A stretch of 10,000 bases of DNA from Stramonita haemastoma (GCA_030674155.1 CM060328.1:39454299-39464298), one strand, 5' to 3'. Shown: positions 1 to 7,602, counted from the stretch's first letter. A program made the numbers and translations. Notes: generated from the letters alone by a model not told the origin.

Positions 1-862
1 TTTTTTCATGCATTTTTTTCTTACCCAGTTCAATAGTTTGAGTATAAACGTTTTTTTAATTTATTTTATTACTTTTATTAAAGGGACTATTAGCACTATA
101 AAATTTATATTACTTTGGTTAGTGAATAAGGCCTTTTTTTGTTTTTTGTTGTTTTTTGTTGTTTTATTTGTGTTTTTTTTGTTTTTGTTCGTATGTGTAG
201 GTTTTTAAAAATATTTATCATATAATCATAAATCATTACTATAATTCTTCCTTTTGCTGTTTGTGTTATCCCCCTTCCTCCTTGATACCCCCTCCCCATC
301 TGTTCCCACCCCCCTGCCCTTTACTGTTTTTGCTTATTTTGTCTGAATTTTTGTTTGTTTTTGTTTGTTTTCTTTGTTTTTTGTTTATTTGTTTGTATAT
401 TTGTTAGTGTTTGTTTCCTCTCAGTGGTGAGTGTGTTTTTTTTCTTCTGTTTTTGTTGTTAGTGTTGTTGCTTGTATTTTCTATAGGCATATTTATTTTT
501 AAGGCTGTCATGTTAGTCAATTAGTGTTGGTGAAATCTTTTTTCTGCTTTTGTTTTTTGGGGTTTTTTTTTTCTTTAAATAGATGGCTTGATGAACAAAA
601 GCAAATCAATGCTTATTCAATGTATCATCTGGAAATATGAATTTGATTTGATTTGTTTCATGAAGTGGTGTGTGAAATTGTTCTATTGCAACAAAACATT
701 TTGAATGTTTTTCATGGGTTTGCTTTTTCTTTATGGGTAAGGTGCATGTATGTTTGATGCAAAACAAGAAAATGTGAACTGATCAGATTTATTGTTGAAA
801 TAGTGTCTTTGTGCAACTGTCTCTTTACATCATAAAATTACTCTTGTGTTATAATGCAACCT

Positions 863-863
<1 letters not shown>

Positions 864-928
<65 letters not shown>
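864..928. repeat. (TG)n microsatellite, second TG site, unit 1 copy a
   Basis: Perfect dinucleotide run of 65 bases, flanked by 'caacctg' on the left and 'gtaagggtgcttg' on the right. It is the longest of the four tracts found at this position of the unit. Confidence 0.97.
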
Positions 929-929
<1 letters not shown>

Positions 930-1195
930 TAAGGGTGCTTGTATTGGTACTTCATTAGAGGTATGTGAAGACTTTTTTGTTTTATGAAACGGTGTGTGAA
1001 ATTGTTCTATTGCAACTTAACGATTGAATGTTTTTCATGGGTTTGCTTTTTTTTTCTTTTATGGGTAAGGTGCATGGATGTATGATGCAAAACAAGAAAA
1101 TGTGAACTGATTAGATTTGTTGTTGAAATAGTGTCTTTGTGCAACTCTTTCTCTTTACATCATAAAAGCACTATTGTAAGTTATAATGCAACCTG

Positions 1196-1256
<61 letters not shown>
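1196..1256. repeat. (TG)n microsatellite, second TG site, unit 1 copy b
   Basis: A 61-base run with a single interruption (TA for TG at 1223-1224). The flanks are the same as for the tract at 864-928, because both lie in the duplicated 324-base block. Confidence 0.97.
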
Positions 1257-1257
<1 letters not shown>

Positions 1258-2150
1258 TAAGGGTGCTTGTATTGGTATTTCATTAGATATATGTGTGAAG
1301 ACTTTTTTTGTATGTGGAAGGGGGAAAAGGAGGAGAAAGTTTTTTATGTGTGTGCGTGTGTTTTTAATTAATTTATTTTTTATAAATTTATTTATGAACA
1401 GGAAGGGGTATATGTGATGTATGTAAACATGTGTACATTCTGCAAATCCAAAAAGAGAAAACCAAACCACTGATCTGATGACTAGATTGGGAAACATTTT
1501 TTTCATGCATTTTTTCTTACCCAGTTCAATAGTTTGAGTATAAACGTTTTTTTAATTTATTTTAGTACTTTTATTAAAGGGACTATTAGCACTATTAAAT
1601 TCATATTACTTTGGTTAGTGGATAAGGCCTTTTTTTGTTTTTTTTGTTCTTTTTTTGTTTGTTTTATTTGTGTTTTTTTGTGTTCGTATGTGTAGGGTAT
1701 TTTATTTATCAATATAATCATAAATCATTACTATAATTCTTCCTCCTTGATACCCCCTGCCCATCTGTTCCCACCCCCTACCCTTTACTGTTTTTTGTTT
1801 ATTTTGTCTGATTTTTTGTTTTTTCTGTTTTTCTTTTTTTGTATATTTGTTACTGTTTGTTTCCTCTCAGTGGTGATGGGTATTATCATAGGTATTGTTG
1901 CGTTTTTTTTTATCTTTTAATTCCTTCTAATATATAATGTATGAACTGAAGTATGAAGATATTGTAATCTGACATAAATTGCTTATTGACTTTTCATGAA
2001 TTCTTATCTTTAAGTCTTAAATAATGGTATTAGTGACATTGTAACTGATATAAGCTGTTTGTGTGACACCATATGATTTTTTTAGAACTTTAAATGTGTG
2101 CATGGGCGTACGTGCATATATGGTGTGTGGATGAGCGCGCGAACTCTGTA

Positions 2151-2170
2151 TGTGTGTGTGCGTGTGTGTG
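2151..2170. repeat. Short interrupted (TG)n, first TG site, unit 2
   Basis: Twenty bases of TG with one C at 2161. It corresponds to the long tract at 3577-3639 in unit 3. In unit 1 this position is removed by the deletion. Confidence 0.85.
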
Positions 2171-2606
2171 ACTTTTGGGTGTTTTTTTTTCTTCTGTTTT
2201 TGTTGTTGTTGTTGTTGCTTGTATTTTCTATAGGCATATTTTATTTTTAAGGCTGTTAAAATCATGTTTGTTTATGTTGGTGAAATGTTTTGTTTTTTGT
2301 TTTTTTCCCTTAAGATAGATGGCTTGATGAAAAAGAGCAAATCAATGCTTATTCAATGTACCATCTGGAAACGAAAATTTGATTTGATTTGTGTCATAAA
2401 ACGGTGTGTGAAATTGTTCTATTGCAACATGTTTTGAATGTTTTTCATGGGTTTGCTTTTTTTTCCTTTATAGGCAAGGTGCATGTATGTATGATGCAAA
2501 ACAAGAAAATGTGAACTGATCAGATTTATTGTTGAAATAGTGTCTTTGTGCAACTCTTTCTCTTTGCATCATAAAATCACTATCGTCAGTGTTATAATGA
2601 AACCTG

Positions 2607-2631
2607 GTGTGTGTGTGTGTGTGTGTGTGTG
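2607..2631. repeat. (TG)n microsatellite, second TG site, unit 2
   Basis: Perfect 25-base run between 'aacctg' and 'gtaagggtgcttg', at the same unit position as 864-928 and 1196-1256 but much shorter. Confidence 0.95.
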
Positions 2632-3574
2632 GTAAGGGTGCTTGTATTGGCATTTCATTAGATATATGTGTGAAGACTTTTTTTGTATGTGGAAGGTGGA
2701 AAAGGAGGAGAAAGTTTTTTTTGTTGTGTGTGTGTGTTTTAAAAATTTATTTATTTTTTAAAAAATTTAAAAAATTTTGAACAGGAAAGGGTATAGGTGA
2801 TGTATGTTAACACATGTACATTCTGCAAATCCAAAAGGATAAAACAAACCACTGATCTGATGACTAGATTGGGAAACATTTTTTTCATGCATTTTTTCTT
2901 ACCCAGTTCAATAGTTTGAGTATAAACGGTTTTTGAATTTATTTTATTACTTTTATTAAAGGGACTATTAGCACTATAAAATTTATATTACTTTGGTTAG
3001 TGGATAAGGCCTTTTTTTTTTTTTTTTTTTGTTTATTTCTTTTATTTGTTTCTTTGTTTTTGTTCGTATGTGTAAGTTTTTTTTTATCATTCAATATAAT
3101 CATAAATCATTACAATAATTCTTCCTTTGTTGTTTGTGTTATCCCCCTTTCCTCCTTGATACCCCCTCCCCATCCGTTCCCACCCCCCTCCCCTTTACTG
3201 TTTTTGTTTTATTTTGTCTGTTTCATTTTTTTTTGTTTTTGTTTGTGTTCTCTGTTTTTTGTTTGTTTGTATATTTGTTAGTGTTTGTTTCCTCTCAGTG
3301 GTGATGGGTATTATCATAGGTATTGTTGCGTTTTTTTATCTTTTAATTCCTTCTAATATATAATGTATGAACTGAAGTATGAAGATATTGTAATCTGACA
3401 TAAATTGCTTATTGACTTTTCATGAATTCTTATCTTTAAGTCTTAATTAATGGTATTAGTGACATTGTAACTGATATAAGCTGTTTGTGTGACACCATAT
3501 GATTTTTTTAAAAACTTTAAATGTGTGCATACCTGCTGTGTGGATGAGCGTGCAAACTGTGTGTATATGTATGT

Positions 3575-3576
<2 letters not shown>

Positions 3577-3639
<63 letters not shown>
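3577..3639. repeat. (TG)n microsatellite, first TG site, unit 3
   Basis: Perfect run of 63 bases, preceded by imperfect 'gtgtatatgtatgtac' and followed by 'acttttcagtg'. Open frames across it on either strand encode only Cys-Val or His-Thr runs and are not genes. Confidence 0.97.
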
Positions 3640-3640
<1 letters not shown>

Positions 3641-4138
3641 CTTTTCAGTGTTTTTCTTTTCTTCTGTTTTTGTTGTTGTTGTTGCTTGTATTTTCTGTAG
3701 GCATATTTTATTTTTAAGGCTGTTGAAATCATGTTAATTAATGTTGGTGAAATGATTTTTTCTGCTTTTGTTTTTTCTTGGTCTTTTTTTTCTTTGTTTT
3801 CTTTAAATAGATGGCTTGATGAAAACGAGCAAATCAATGCTTATTCAATGTACCTTCTAGAATTAAAATTTTGATTTTATTTCATTTCATTTCATTTGTT
3901 TCATGAAACGGTGTGTGAAATTGTTCTATTGCAACAAAATGTATTGAATGTTTTTCATGGGTTTGCTTTTTTTTCTTTAATGGGTAAGGTGCTTGCATAT
4001 GTTTGCATGCACTGGATGTATTTTGCAAAACAAAGTGTGAACTGATCAGATTTATTGTTGAAATAGTGTATTTGTGCAACTCTTTCTCTTTACATAATAA
4101 AATCGTTGCTATCATAATTGTTATAATGAAACCTGGTT

Positions 4139-4153
4139 TGTGTGTGTGTGTGT
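4139..4153. repeat. Short (TG)n, second TG site, unit 3
   Basis: Fifteen bases of TG after 'aacctggt'. This is the shortest of the second-site tracts and lies next to the point where unit 3 loses its similarity to the others. Confidence 0.85.
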
Positions 4154-4186
4154 TGTGCTTGATTTCATGTCTGTTGCAGAAAACTG

Positions 4187-4226
4187 TCTCTGTCTCTGTC
4201 TCTCTCTGTCTCTCTCACTCTCTGTC

Positions 4227-4324
<98 letters not shown>

Positions 4325-4347
4325 CCCCCCCCCCCCCTTCTCCCCTT
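4187..4347. repeat. Compound microsatellite: TCTC/TCTG mix, (TCTG)13, (TC)n, C16
   Basis: The left part mixes TCTC and TCTG. A perfect (TCTG)13 run spans 4227-4278, then (TC)n runs 4279-4322, then an unbroken run of sixteen C spans 4322-4337, followed by 'ttctcccctt'. From 4279 to 4347 the plus strand is pure pyrimidine for 69 bases. It sits at the right border of the tandem array. Open frames across it give only Leu-Ser-Val or Arg-Glu/Thr-Asp-Arg-Gln repeats and are not genes. Confidence 0.96.
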
Positions 4348-4753
4348 GCCTTTCCTTGCCTTGCATAAAAGCAACACACAAGCAAGTAAAGATGGTCCTT
4401 GTTCTGAAACATCAGGTTTACTTGTGCTTATTAGCTATTTATTAGCTGTCGGTTAAAACAAACTGGACAACTAAGTAAAGAATTTATGGGTGTCCCATTT
4501 GTATGACAGAAAGATAGCATCTTGCCATTGATTTATTACAGTTAGCAAATACACTGTACTGTTGTAGTTTGAATTGTTTTTATTTCTGTACTCTTATTGT
4601 TTTTTTTGTTTTTTTTAAAATCATGAATTGAGGTAACCTAAGACTTGAGCTATTGACTACAGGCTTATAAGCAATAAACCCCAAATCCACCTTTAAAAGT
4701 TATGATAGATCTCTTAGACATAAGTGTGATATCTTGAGATGAGATAAATTCAT

Positions 4754-4795
4754 CACACACACACACACACACACACACGCACATACATATGCACG

Positions 4796-4844
<49 letters not shown>

Positions 4845-4877
4845 TCCCTATTATTATGAGTTAGCACACACACACAC
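4754..4877. repeat. (AC)n microsatellite cluster
   Basis: Perfect AC runs at 4754-4778 and 4799-4841 are joined by an imperfect 'gcacatacatatgcacgcat' stretch. A smaller run follows at 4865-4877. These have the opposite phase (AC on the plus strand) to the TG tracts of the left array. Confidence 0.95.
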
Positions 4878-5404
4878 TGTTATCATTATATCATTAGTAA
4901 TAATTAGCTCCTTTGTGAAAGAACATAATAATCACTAGTTATCCTTCACATATCAAAGTCTGTACAGTTGAGTCCCTTCTGAATAGTAACAAGGGAGGAG
5001 AAGCTTTTATCAGTCCCTCCTTACAGGTTAAAAAAATATATATACCGCATTGGGAGGAATCATCCAATTTCAAAATTCAGGGATTTTACTGAGATATGGT
5101 CTCAATGAAGTAAATAGTTTTGCAAATTTTCAGATGTTATGAGGTACTAGCATCATTTTTTTTGGGGTGCTGTCACATTGCAGTATATTTTGTAATGAAG
5201 ATGTTGATAAAGCCATGAAATCTAGGACAAGGCATTCACATTGTGCCTGTATTGTAGATATATATTGATTTCTATTCATGAAGGTTACAGCATGATTGAA
5301 AGTGCATGCTGTAAACGTGTTAGGGAAGAAAAACAACCAGGAAGATGTTGGATGTTGTCCAAGAAATTTTTCTACCTTGTCTGAGCTTACTCATACTGTT
5401 TTTT

Positions 5405-5435
5405 CTCATTTGGGATTATATAATTCCCAAGTGAG
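5405..5435. repeat. Short inverted repeat (hairpin)
   Basis: Left arm ctcatttggga (5405-5415) and right arm tcccaagtgag (5425-5435) pair at 10 of 11 positions around a 9-base AT loop. No T run follows and there is no gene to serve, so I give it no function. Confidence 0.6.
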
Positions 5436-5944
5436 ATCAATTATTTGCCTCATGAATAGACAAGTGTGCTTTGGACAAACTTTGCAAGAGACATAATATT
5501 GAATATGTGATGGAACAATGCTCAGCATTTGTATTCTGAGTGTCAGATTTTTACACATTATGTCTGCCATCCCCAACAACTCTTTGCAATGGTTTTTTAG
5601 CAATTGTAGGTTGTGCGAAATTGGTTTTACATTGAAGCAATGCCCCATCCCTACTTTCCTATTGTAAGGACAGTTTGTCCCCCCCCTGCCCCCTGCTCCT
5701 TTTGCAAAGTATTCATGATAATGGTTTTGGATCAGGGATATGAATCCAACCTTATTCTTTAACTCACGCTATCTTTTAGTTGACTTTTAATATCAGTACT
5801 AATTGCATTATTGACTTTGCTTGTGCACTAAAAGTTATATTATCATATCTATTAATTTACTGTTACTGGCATTAATTTCATAATCTGTTCCCCAGACTAT
5901 CCTAACCACCTTAATATATATATTTTTTAAAGATTACCCTGTGC

Positions 5945-5958
5945 AAGTAGGCCTACTT
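5945..5958. repeat. Perfect 14-base palindrome
   Basis: The sequence aagtaggcctactt equals its own reverse complement. It lies about 60 bases left of the LINE 5' end. It may be chance or a fragment of a dispersed repeat. Confidence 0.6.
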
Positions 5959-5991
5959 AGCAAATATTTCATTGGAATACCCCCCACCCCA

Positions 5992-6020
<29 letters not shown>
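5992..6020. repeat. (AC)n microsatellite abutting the LINE 5' end
   Basis: A perfect 29-base AC run, preceded by 'cccccacccca' and followed at once by 'gaggatcaagatggcgg', which I take as the first bases of the LINE. Either the element inserted into an existing AC repeat, or the repeat grew at the junction afterwards. Confidence 0.95.
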
Positions 6021-6023
<3 letters not shown>

Positions 6024-6060
6024 GATCAAGATGGCGGCAGCGATCAGAGGCTAACGTAAC
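6021..6060 (+). promoter_or_regulatory. Putative internal promoter start with YY1-like motif
   Basis: CAAGATGGCGGC at 6028-6039 lies about 8 bases into the element. YY1 sites with the AAGATGGCGGC core are known at and just downstream of the start site of TATA-less promoters, and mammalian L1 carries a similar CAAGATGGC site near its first bases that guides transcription to the correct start. The motif and its position are directly seen. That an invertebrate YY1 homologue uses it is inference. No TATA box is evident just upstream, where there is only the AC repeat. Confidence 0.5.
6031..6054 (+). other. Upstream ORF of seven codons in the LINE leader
   Basis: An ATG inside the YY1-like motif opens a frame reading MAAAIRG and then stops with TAA at 6052-6054. 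It is in the same frame as ORF1 and ends 36 bases before the ORF1 start. If transcripts begin at or near 6021 the ATG would be only about 10 bases from the cap, so ribosomes may well skip it. It could otherwise dampen ORF1 translation. Confidence 0.4.
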
Positions 6061-6090
6061 GCTCTGCTGGACGATCACTCCTCTACTGGA

Positions 6091-7380
6091 ATGATGACCA
6101 GATCCAGAAGCCTAGGCGGCCATTTAAATCGAAAGCCTGCTAACGACGCCAACGACACCAACGACACCCGACTGAAGCAGGACAGAACCCCGCGACGAGC
6201 ACCCGAAGTTTCCAGGCGACAGGAATCCATGTTCCAGCCTGCTTCTACCTCTGGAAAGGAAGAACTGGGGCTCCGAAAAACGACCGACAATTCCAGAGAC
6301 ACAGTGAGTGAGATAAAAGATCTAAAACTATTAGTTGCCTCACTGTGTGAAAAGATTAATTCGCTGGAAAATCGTATCAGCCAGCTAGATCAACACGTTT
6401 GCTGTTACTCTCAGCCAGAAAAAACAGTTGACCTACGTTGTGTTGACAAAGAGACCCAGACAGACAGTCCCGAAAAACTAGAAAAACAACAACGTAGCTA
6501 TGCTCAGGCTGCCAGATCAGCTGCACCAGTACCTTGTAAAAAAGCACCAGTGAAGAAGTCAGGTGCAGGGCTAGTGCAGCAAAAAAGAAATGAAAAAGCT
6601 GCATCAAACAAGGTATATTTAGAAAAAACTGTTCAGGCCGCAAATGACGTCAAGACTGTCACTGACGTCAAACATCCATCTCCTAAAAGAAAAATAATCG
6701 GATCTAAACAGAAAGAAGAAGACCGAGATGTACCACAGGTCGTGTTCCTTCACGACTCTGTCATGAAAGGCGTTAATGCTGACAGACTAGGGCTTTCCTA
6801 TGGCTTTAACATGGTGTCCTGTAAAGCCCTCAAAATAGAGGATATACAACCAGCCCTGGACACAGCATTCTCCCAATCTGACAGACCTTTAAATGCTGTG
6901 GTCATTCATTGCGGAATAAATGACATAAAGACCTCTGACCCAAGACTTACCAGCAAGAAATACATTGACTGTATAAATGGTATTGTAGCTGACCACCCAA
7001 GAGCAAAAATCGTTGTCAGCAAGATTGCTCCGGTTAGAGATTCAAAACTAAATGTTCAGAGAGAACTTTTCAATGCGCTAATCAGCGCTGAACTACACGA
7101 TGTTGTCAATGTGTCCTTAGTTCACCACTCCAACCTTTCAACACACAGCAGGGTTCTAAAGGACGGTCTGCACCCCTCACGGAGAGGATCCAGTCTGCTG
7201 GCAGTCAACATCGGCAGACACGTCCGTCAGCTGTTCTGGCAGACTCCGAGGAAGACCAGAAGACACCCAACTCTGCAGCCACCCAGCAAGAACTTTCCAG
7301 CATTCCCCCGTGTCTTACCTCAGGTTGGAGAGAGGGGTCCGTGGTGGAACATGTGTGGTTATGTAGGAGAATGGTACTGA
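6091..7380 (+). CDS. LINE ORF1 protein with coiled coil and SGNH/GDSL-esterase-like domain
   Basis: A 429-residue protein. Two adjacent ATGs at 6091 and 6094 follow an in-frame stop at 6052-6054, which limits the start. The N-terminal 70 residues are basic and polar and include three 9-base repeats (6142-6168) giving AND-AND-TND. Residues 75-99 form a coiled coil with a clean 4-3 pattern at L78, V82, L85, I89, L92, I96 and L99, which would support oligomers. Residues 130-215 are Lys/Arg-rich with a SYAQAA motif of the kind seen in LINE ORF1 proteins, and probably contact RNA. Residues 217-385 resemble SGNH hydrolases: HDS with Ser223 (block I), GIND with Asn277 (block III) and DGLHPS with Asp358 and His361 (block V). 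Block I reads HDS rather than the usual GDS. No CCHC zinc knuckle or RRM is visible. Esterase-type ORF1 proteins are known from CR1/L2-like LINEs. The role in retrotransposition is uncertain; membrane or lipid contact has been suggested for the family. Confidence 0.88.
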   Translation: MMTRSRSLGGHLNRKPANDANDTNDTRLKQDRTPRRAPEVSRRQESMFQPASTSGKEELGLRKTTDNSRDTVSEIKDLKLLVASLCEKINSLENRISQLDQHVCCYSQPEKTVDLRCVDKETQTDSPEKLEKQQRSYAQAARSAAPVPCKKAPVKKSGAGLVQQKRNEKAASNKVYLEKTVQAANDVKTVTDVKHPSPKRKIIGSKQKEEDRDVPQVVFLHDSVMKGVNADRLGLSYGFNMVSCKALKIEDIQPALDTAFSQSDRPLNAVVIHCGINDIKTSDPRLTSKKYIDCINGIVADHPRAKIVVSKIAPVRDSKLNVQRELFNALISAELHDVVNVSLVHHSNLSTHSRVLKDGLHPSRRGSSLLAVNIGRHVRQLFWQTPRKTRRHPTLQPPSKNFPAFPRVLPQVGERGPWWNMCGYVGEWY

Positions 7381-7602
7381 ACATTTATGAACTGATTGAA
7401 AAAAACTGATTTTGAGATTTTATTAGTGTCATCATTGTAGATCTGTGATTGATTCTGGCTCTCACTTTCTGAACGCATTTTCTATTGCTCGGATTAAGTC
7501 TATTAGTAATAGTTGCAACTGAGCTATCTTGAATTTTTGTTTTCATTTATTATCAATTGATTTGTTTACTTAAGTTCTTCATTGTTCTATTCTCATTTAA
7601 AA
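7381..7602 (+). other. Inter-ORF spacer of the LINE
   Basis: The spacer is 222 bases, AT-rich, with many stops in all frames. It contains a minimal ATG-AAC-TGA at 7387-7395 soon after the ORF1 stop. ORF1 and ORF2 are in the same frame but do not overlap, so ORF2 cannot be made by a simple frameshift or readthrough of a single stop. Reinitiation or internal entry would be needed if both ORFs come from one RNA. Confidence 0.75.

Larger units (their letters stand above)
655..1310. repeat. Direct tandem duplication of a 324-base block inside unit 1
   Basis: Copy a spans about 655-978 and copy b about 979-1310. Matching landmarks such as 'ggtgtgtgaaattgttctat' lie at 667 and 991, giving a period of 324. 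Each copy holds the 'catgggtttgctttt' block, the 'tgtgaactgat' block, a TG tract and a following 'gtaagggtgcttgtattgg'. Copy a ends at 'gaagacttttttg' and runs into the start of copy b, while copy b continues into the normal unit tail. Units 2 and 3 have a single copy, so this is a gain in unit 1. Confidence 0.88.
1..1503. repeat. Array unit 1 (lacks one block, carries an internal duplication)
   Basis: This copy starts just before the anchor at 7 and ends before the next anchor at 1504. Compared with units 2 and 3 it goes straight from 'cagtggtga' (ending at 430) to 'gtgtgtttttttt', so the block matching about 1877-2180 of unit 2 is absent. It also carries two copies of the block that begins near 'ggtgtgtgaaattg' (667 and 991), present once in the other units. 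It is the longest unit despite the deletion, because of the duplication and two long TG tracts. Confidence 0.88.
1504..2885. repeat. Array unit 2 (complete 1382-base unit)
   Basis: This is the best reference copy, since it holds every block once. It includes the block at about 1877-2180 that unit 1 lacks, a short TG stretch at 2151-2170 interrupted by one C, a (GTT)n stretch near 2198-2217, and one copy of the 324-base block starting near 2390. Blocks shared with unit 3, for example 1881-2090 against 3309-3520, differ by only a few bases, which points to recent duplication or homogenisation. Confidence 0.9.
1..4170. repeat. Tandem array of a ~1.4 kb non-coding unit (about three units, left end outside window)
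   Basis: The same ordered series of blocks is seen three times. An anchor reading catgcattttt then cttacccagttcaatag starts at 7, 1504 and 2886, so the units are 1497, 1382 and at least about 1280 bases long. Conserved blocks in order are: the anchor and a 'gggactattagcacta' block; a T-rich stretch; a C-rich block with 'ttcccaccccc'; a block with 'ccttctaatatataatgtat' (units 2 and 3 only); a TG repeat; a (GTT)n stretch with 'ggcatatt'; 'agatggcttgatgaa'; 'ggtgtgtgaaattgttctat'; a second TG repeat; and a tail ending in 'actagattgggaaacat'. Nothing in it reads as a gene: the longer open frames are translations of TG repeats. It could be a satellite, a local segmental duplication or an expanded old element. 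Unit order is directly seen; its origin is unknown. Confidence 0.93.
2886..4170. repeat. Array unit 3 (incomplete at its right end)
   Basis: It follows unit 2 block by block up to the second TG tract at 4139-4153. After that, 'gtgcttg' and 'atttcat' still echo the tail of the other units, but similarity then fades near 4170 and the roughly 250-base tail with 'actagattgggaaac' is not found. It has a long T run (3012-3030) where the other units have T runs broken by G, and the longest TG tract at the first TG position (3577-3639). The array therefore ends here, next to a compound microsatellite. Confidence 0.85.
4348..5991. other. AT-rich intergenic stretch without a recognisable gene
   Basis: About 1.6 kb that does not repeat the left-hand array and does not belong to the LINE. 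It holds two (AC)n clusters, a short hairpin (5405-5435), a C-rich patch near 5679-5699 and a 14-base palindrome (5945-5958). Open frames reach at most about 80 codons, do not resemble any family I know, and overlap each other on both strands, so I call none of them a gene. Confidence 0.7.

Noticed and set aside
560..620. Polypyrimidine-AG followed by 'atggcttgatgaa', repeated in all three units, looking like a splice acceptor and exon start
   Set aside because: The array is so T-rich that acceptor-like strings are common, and the following frame closes soon with no conserved coding pattern. The same applies to 'ttttctatag' before 'gcatatt'.
1171..1506. Open frames across TG/AC repeats (also at 2017-2265, 2468-2653, 3489-3837)
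   Set aside because: They translate dinucleotide repeats into His-Thr or Cys-Val runs, are open on both strands at once, and their flanking residues are not kept between array units.
1..4170. CRISPR-like or short-direct-repeat array
   Set aside because: Periods are about 1.4 kb and 324 bases, without short constant repeats and unique spacers, and the DNA is clearly eukaryotic in style.
1..4170. Left array as tandem copies of a LINE, SINE or LTR element
   Set aside because: I see no RT, transposase, tRNA-like head, A/B boxes or terminal repeats. An unrecognised non-autonomous element cannot be excluded.
4003..4412. Several overlapping frames across the TCTG/TC tract giving Leu-Ser or Arg-Glu/Asp-Arg-Gln repeats
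   Set aside because: They are open in several frames on both strands only because the repeat has no stop codons; no domain or conserved flank supports them.
5405..5435. Hairpin as a terminator or MITE end
   Set aside because: The arms are short with one mismatch, no gene precedes it, and no target duplication or partner terminal repeat was found.
5130..5648. Frames of 66-80 codons on both strands (5130-5336, 5296-5496, 5406-5648)
   Set aside because: They overlap each other, show no family resemblance, and such lengths are expected by chance in 1.6 kb.
6377..6643. Minus-strand frame of 88 codons
   Set aside because: It is antisense to ORF1, whose coiled coil and SGNH motifs show that the plus strand is the coding one. 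The minus-strand frame at 6075-6302 is rejected for the same reason.
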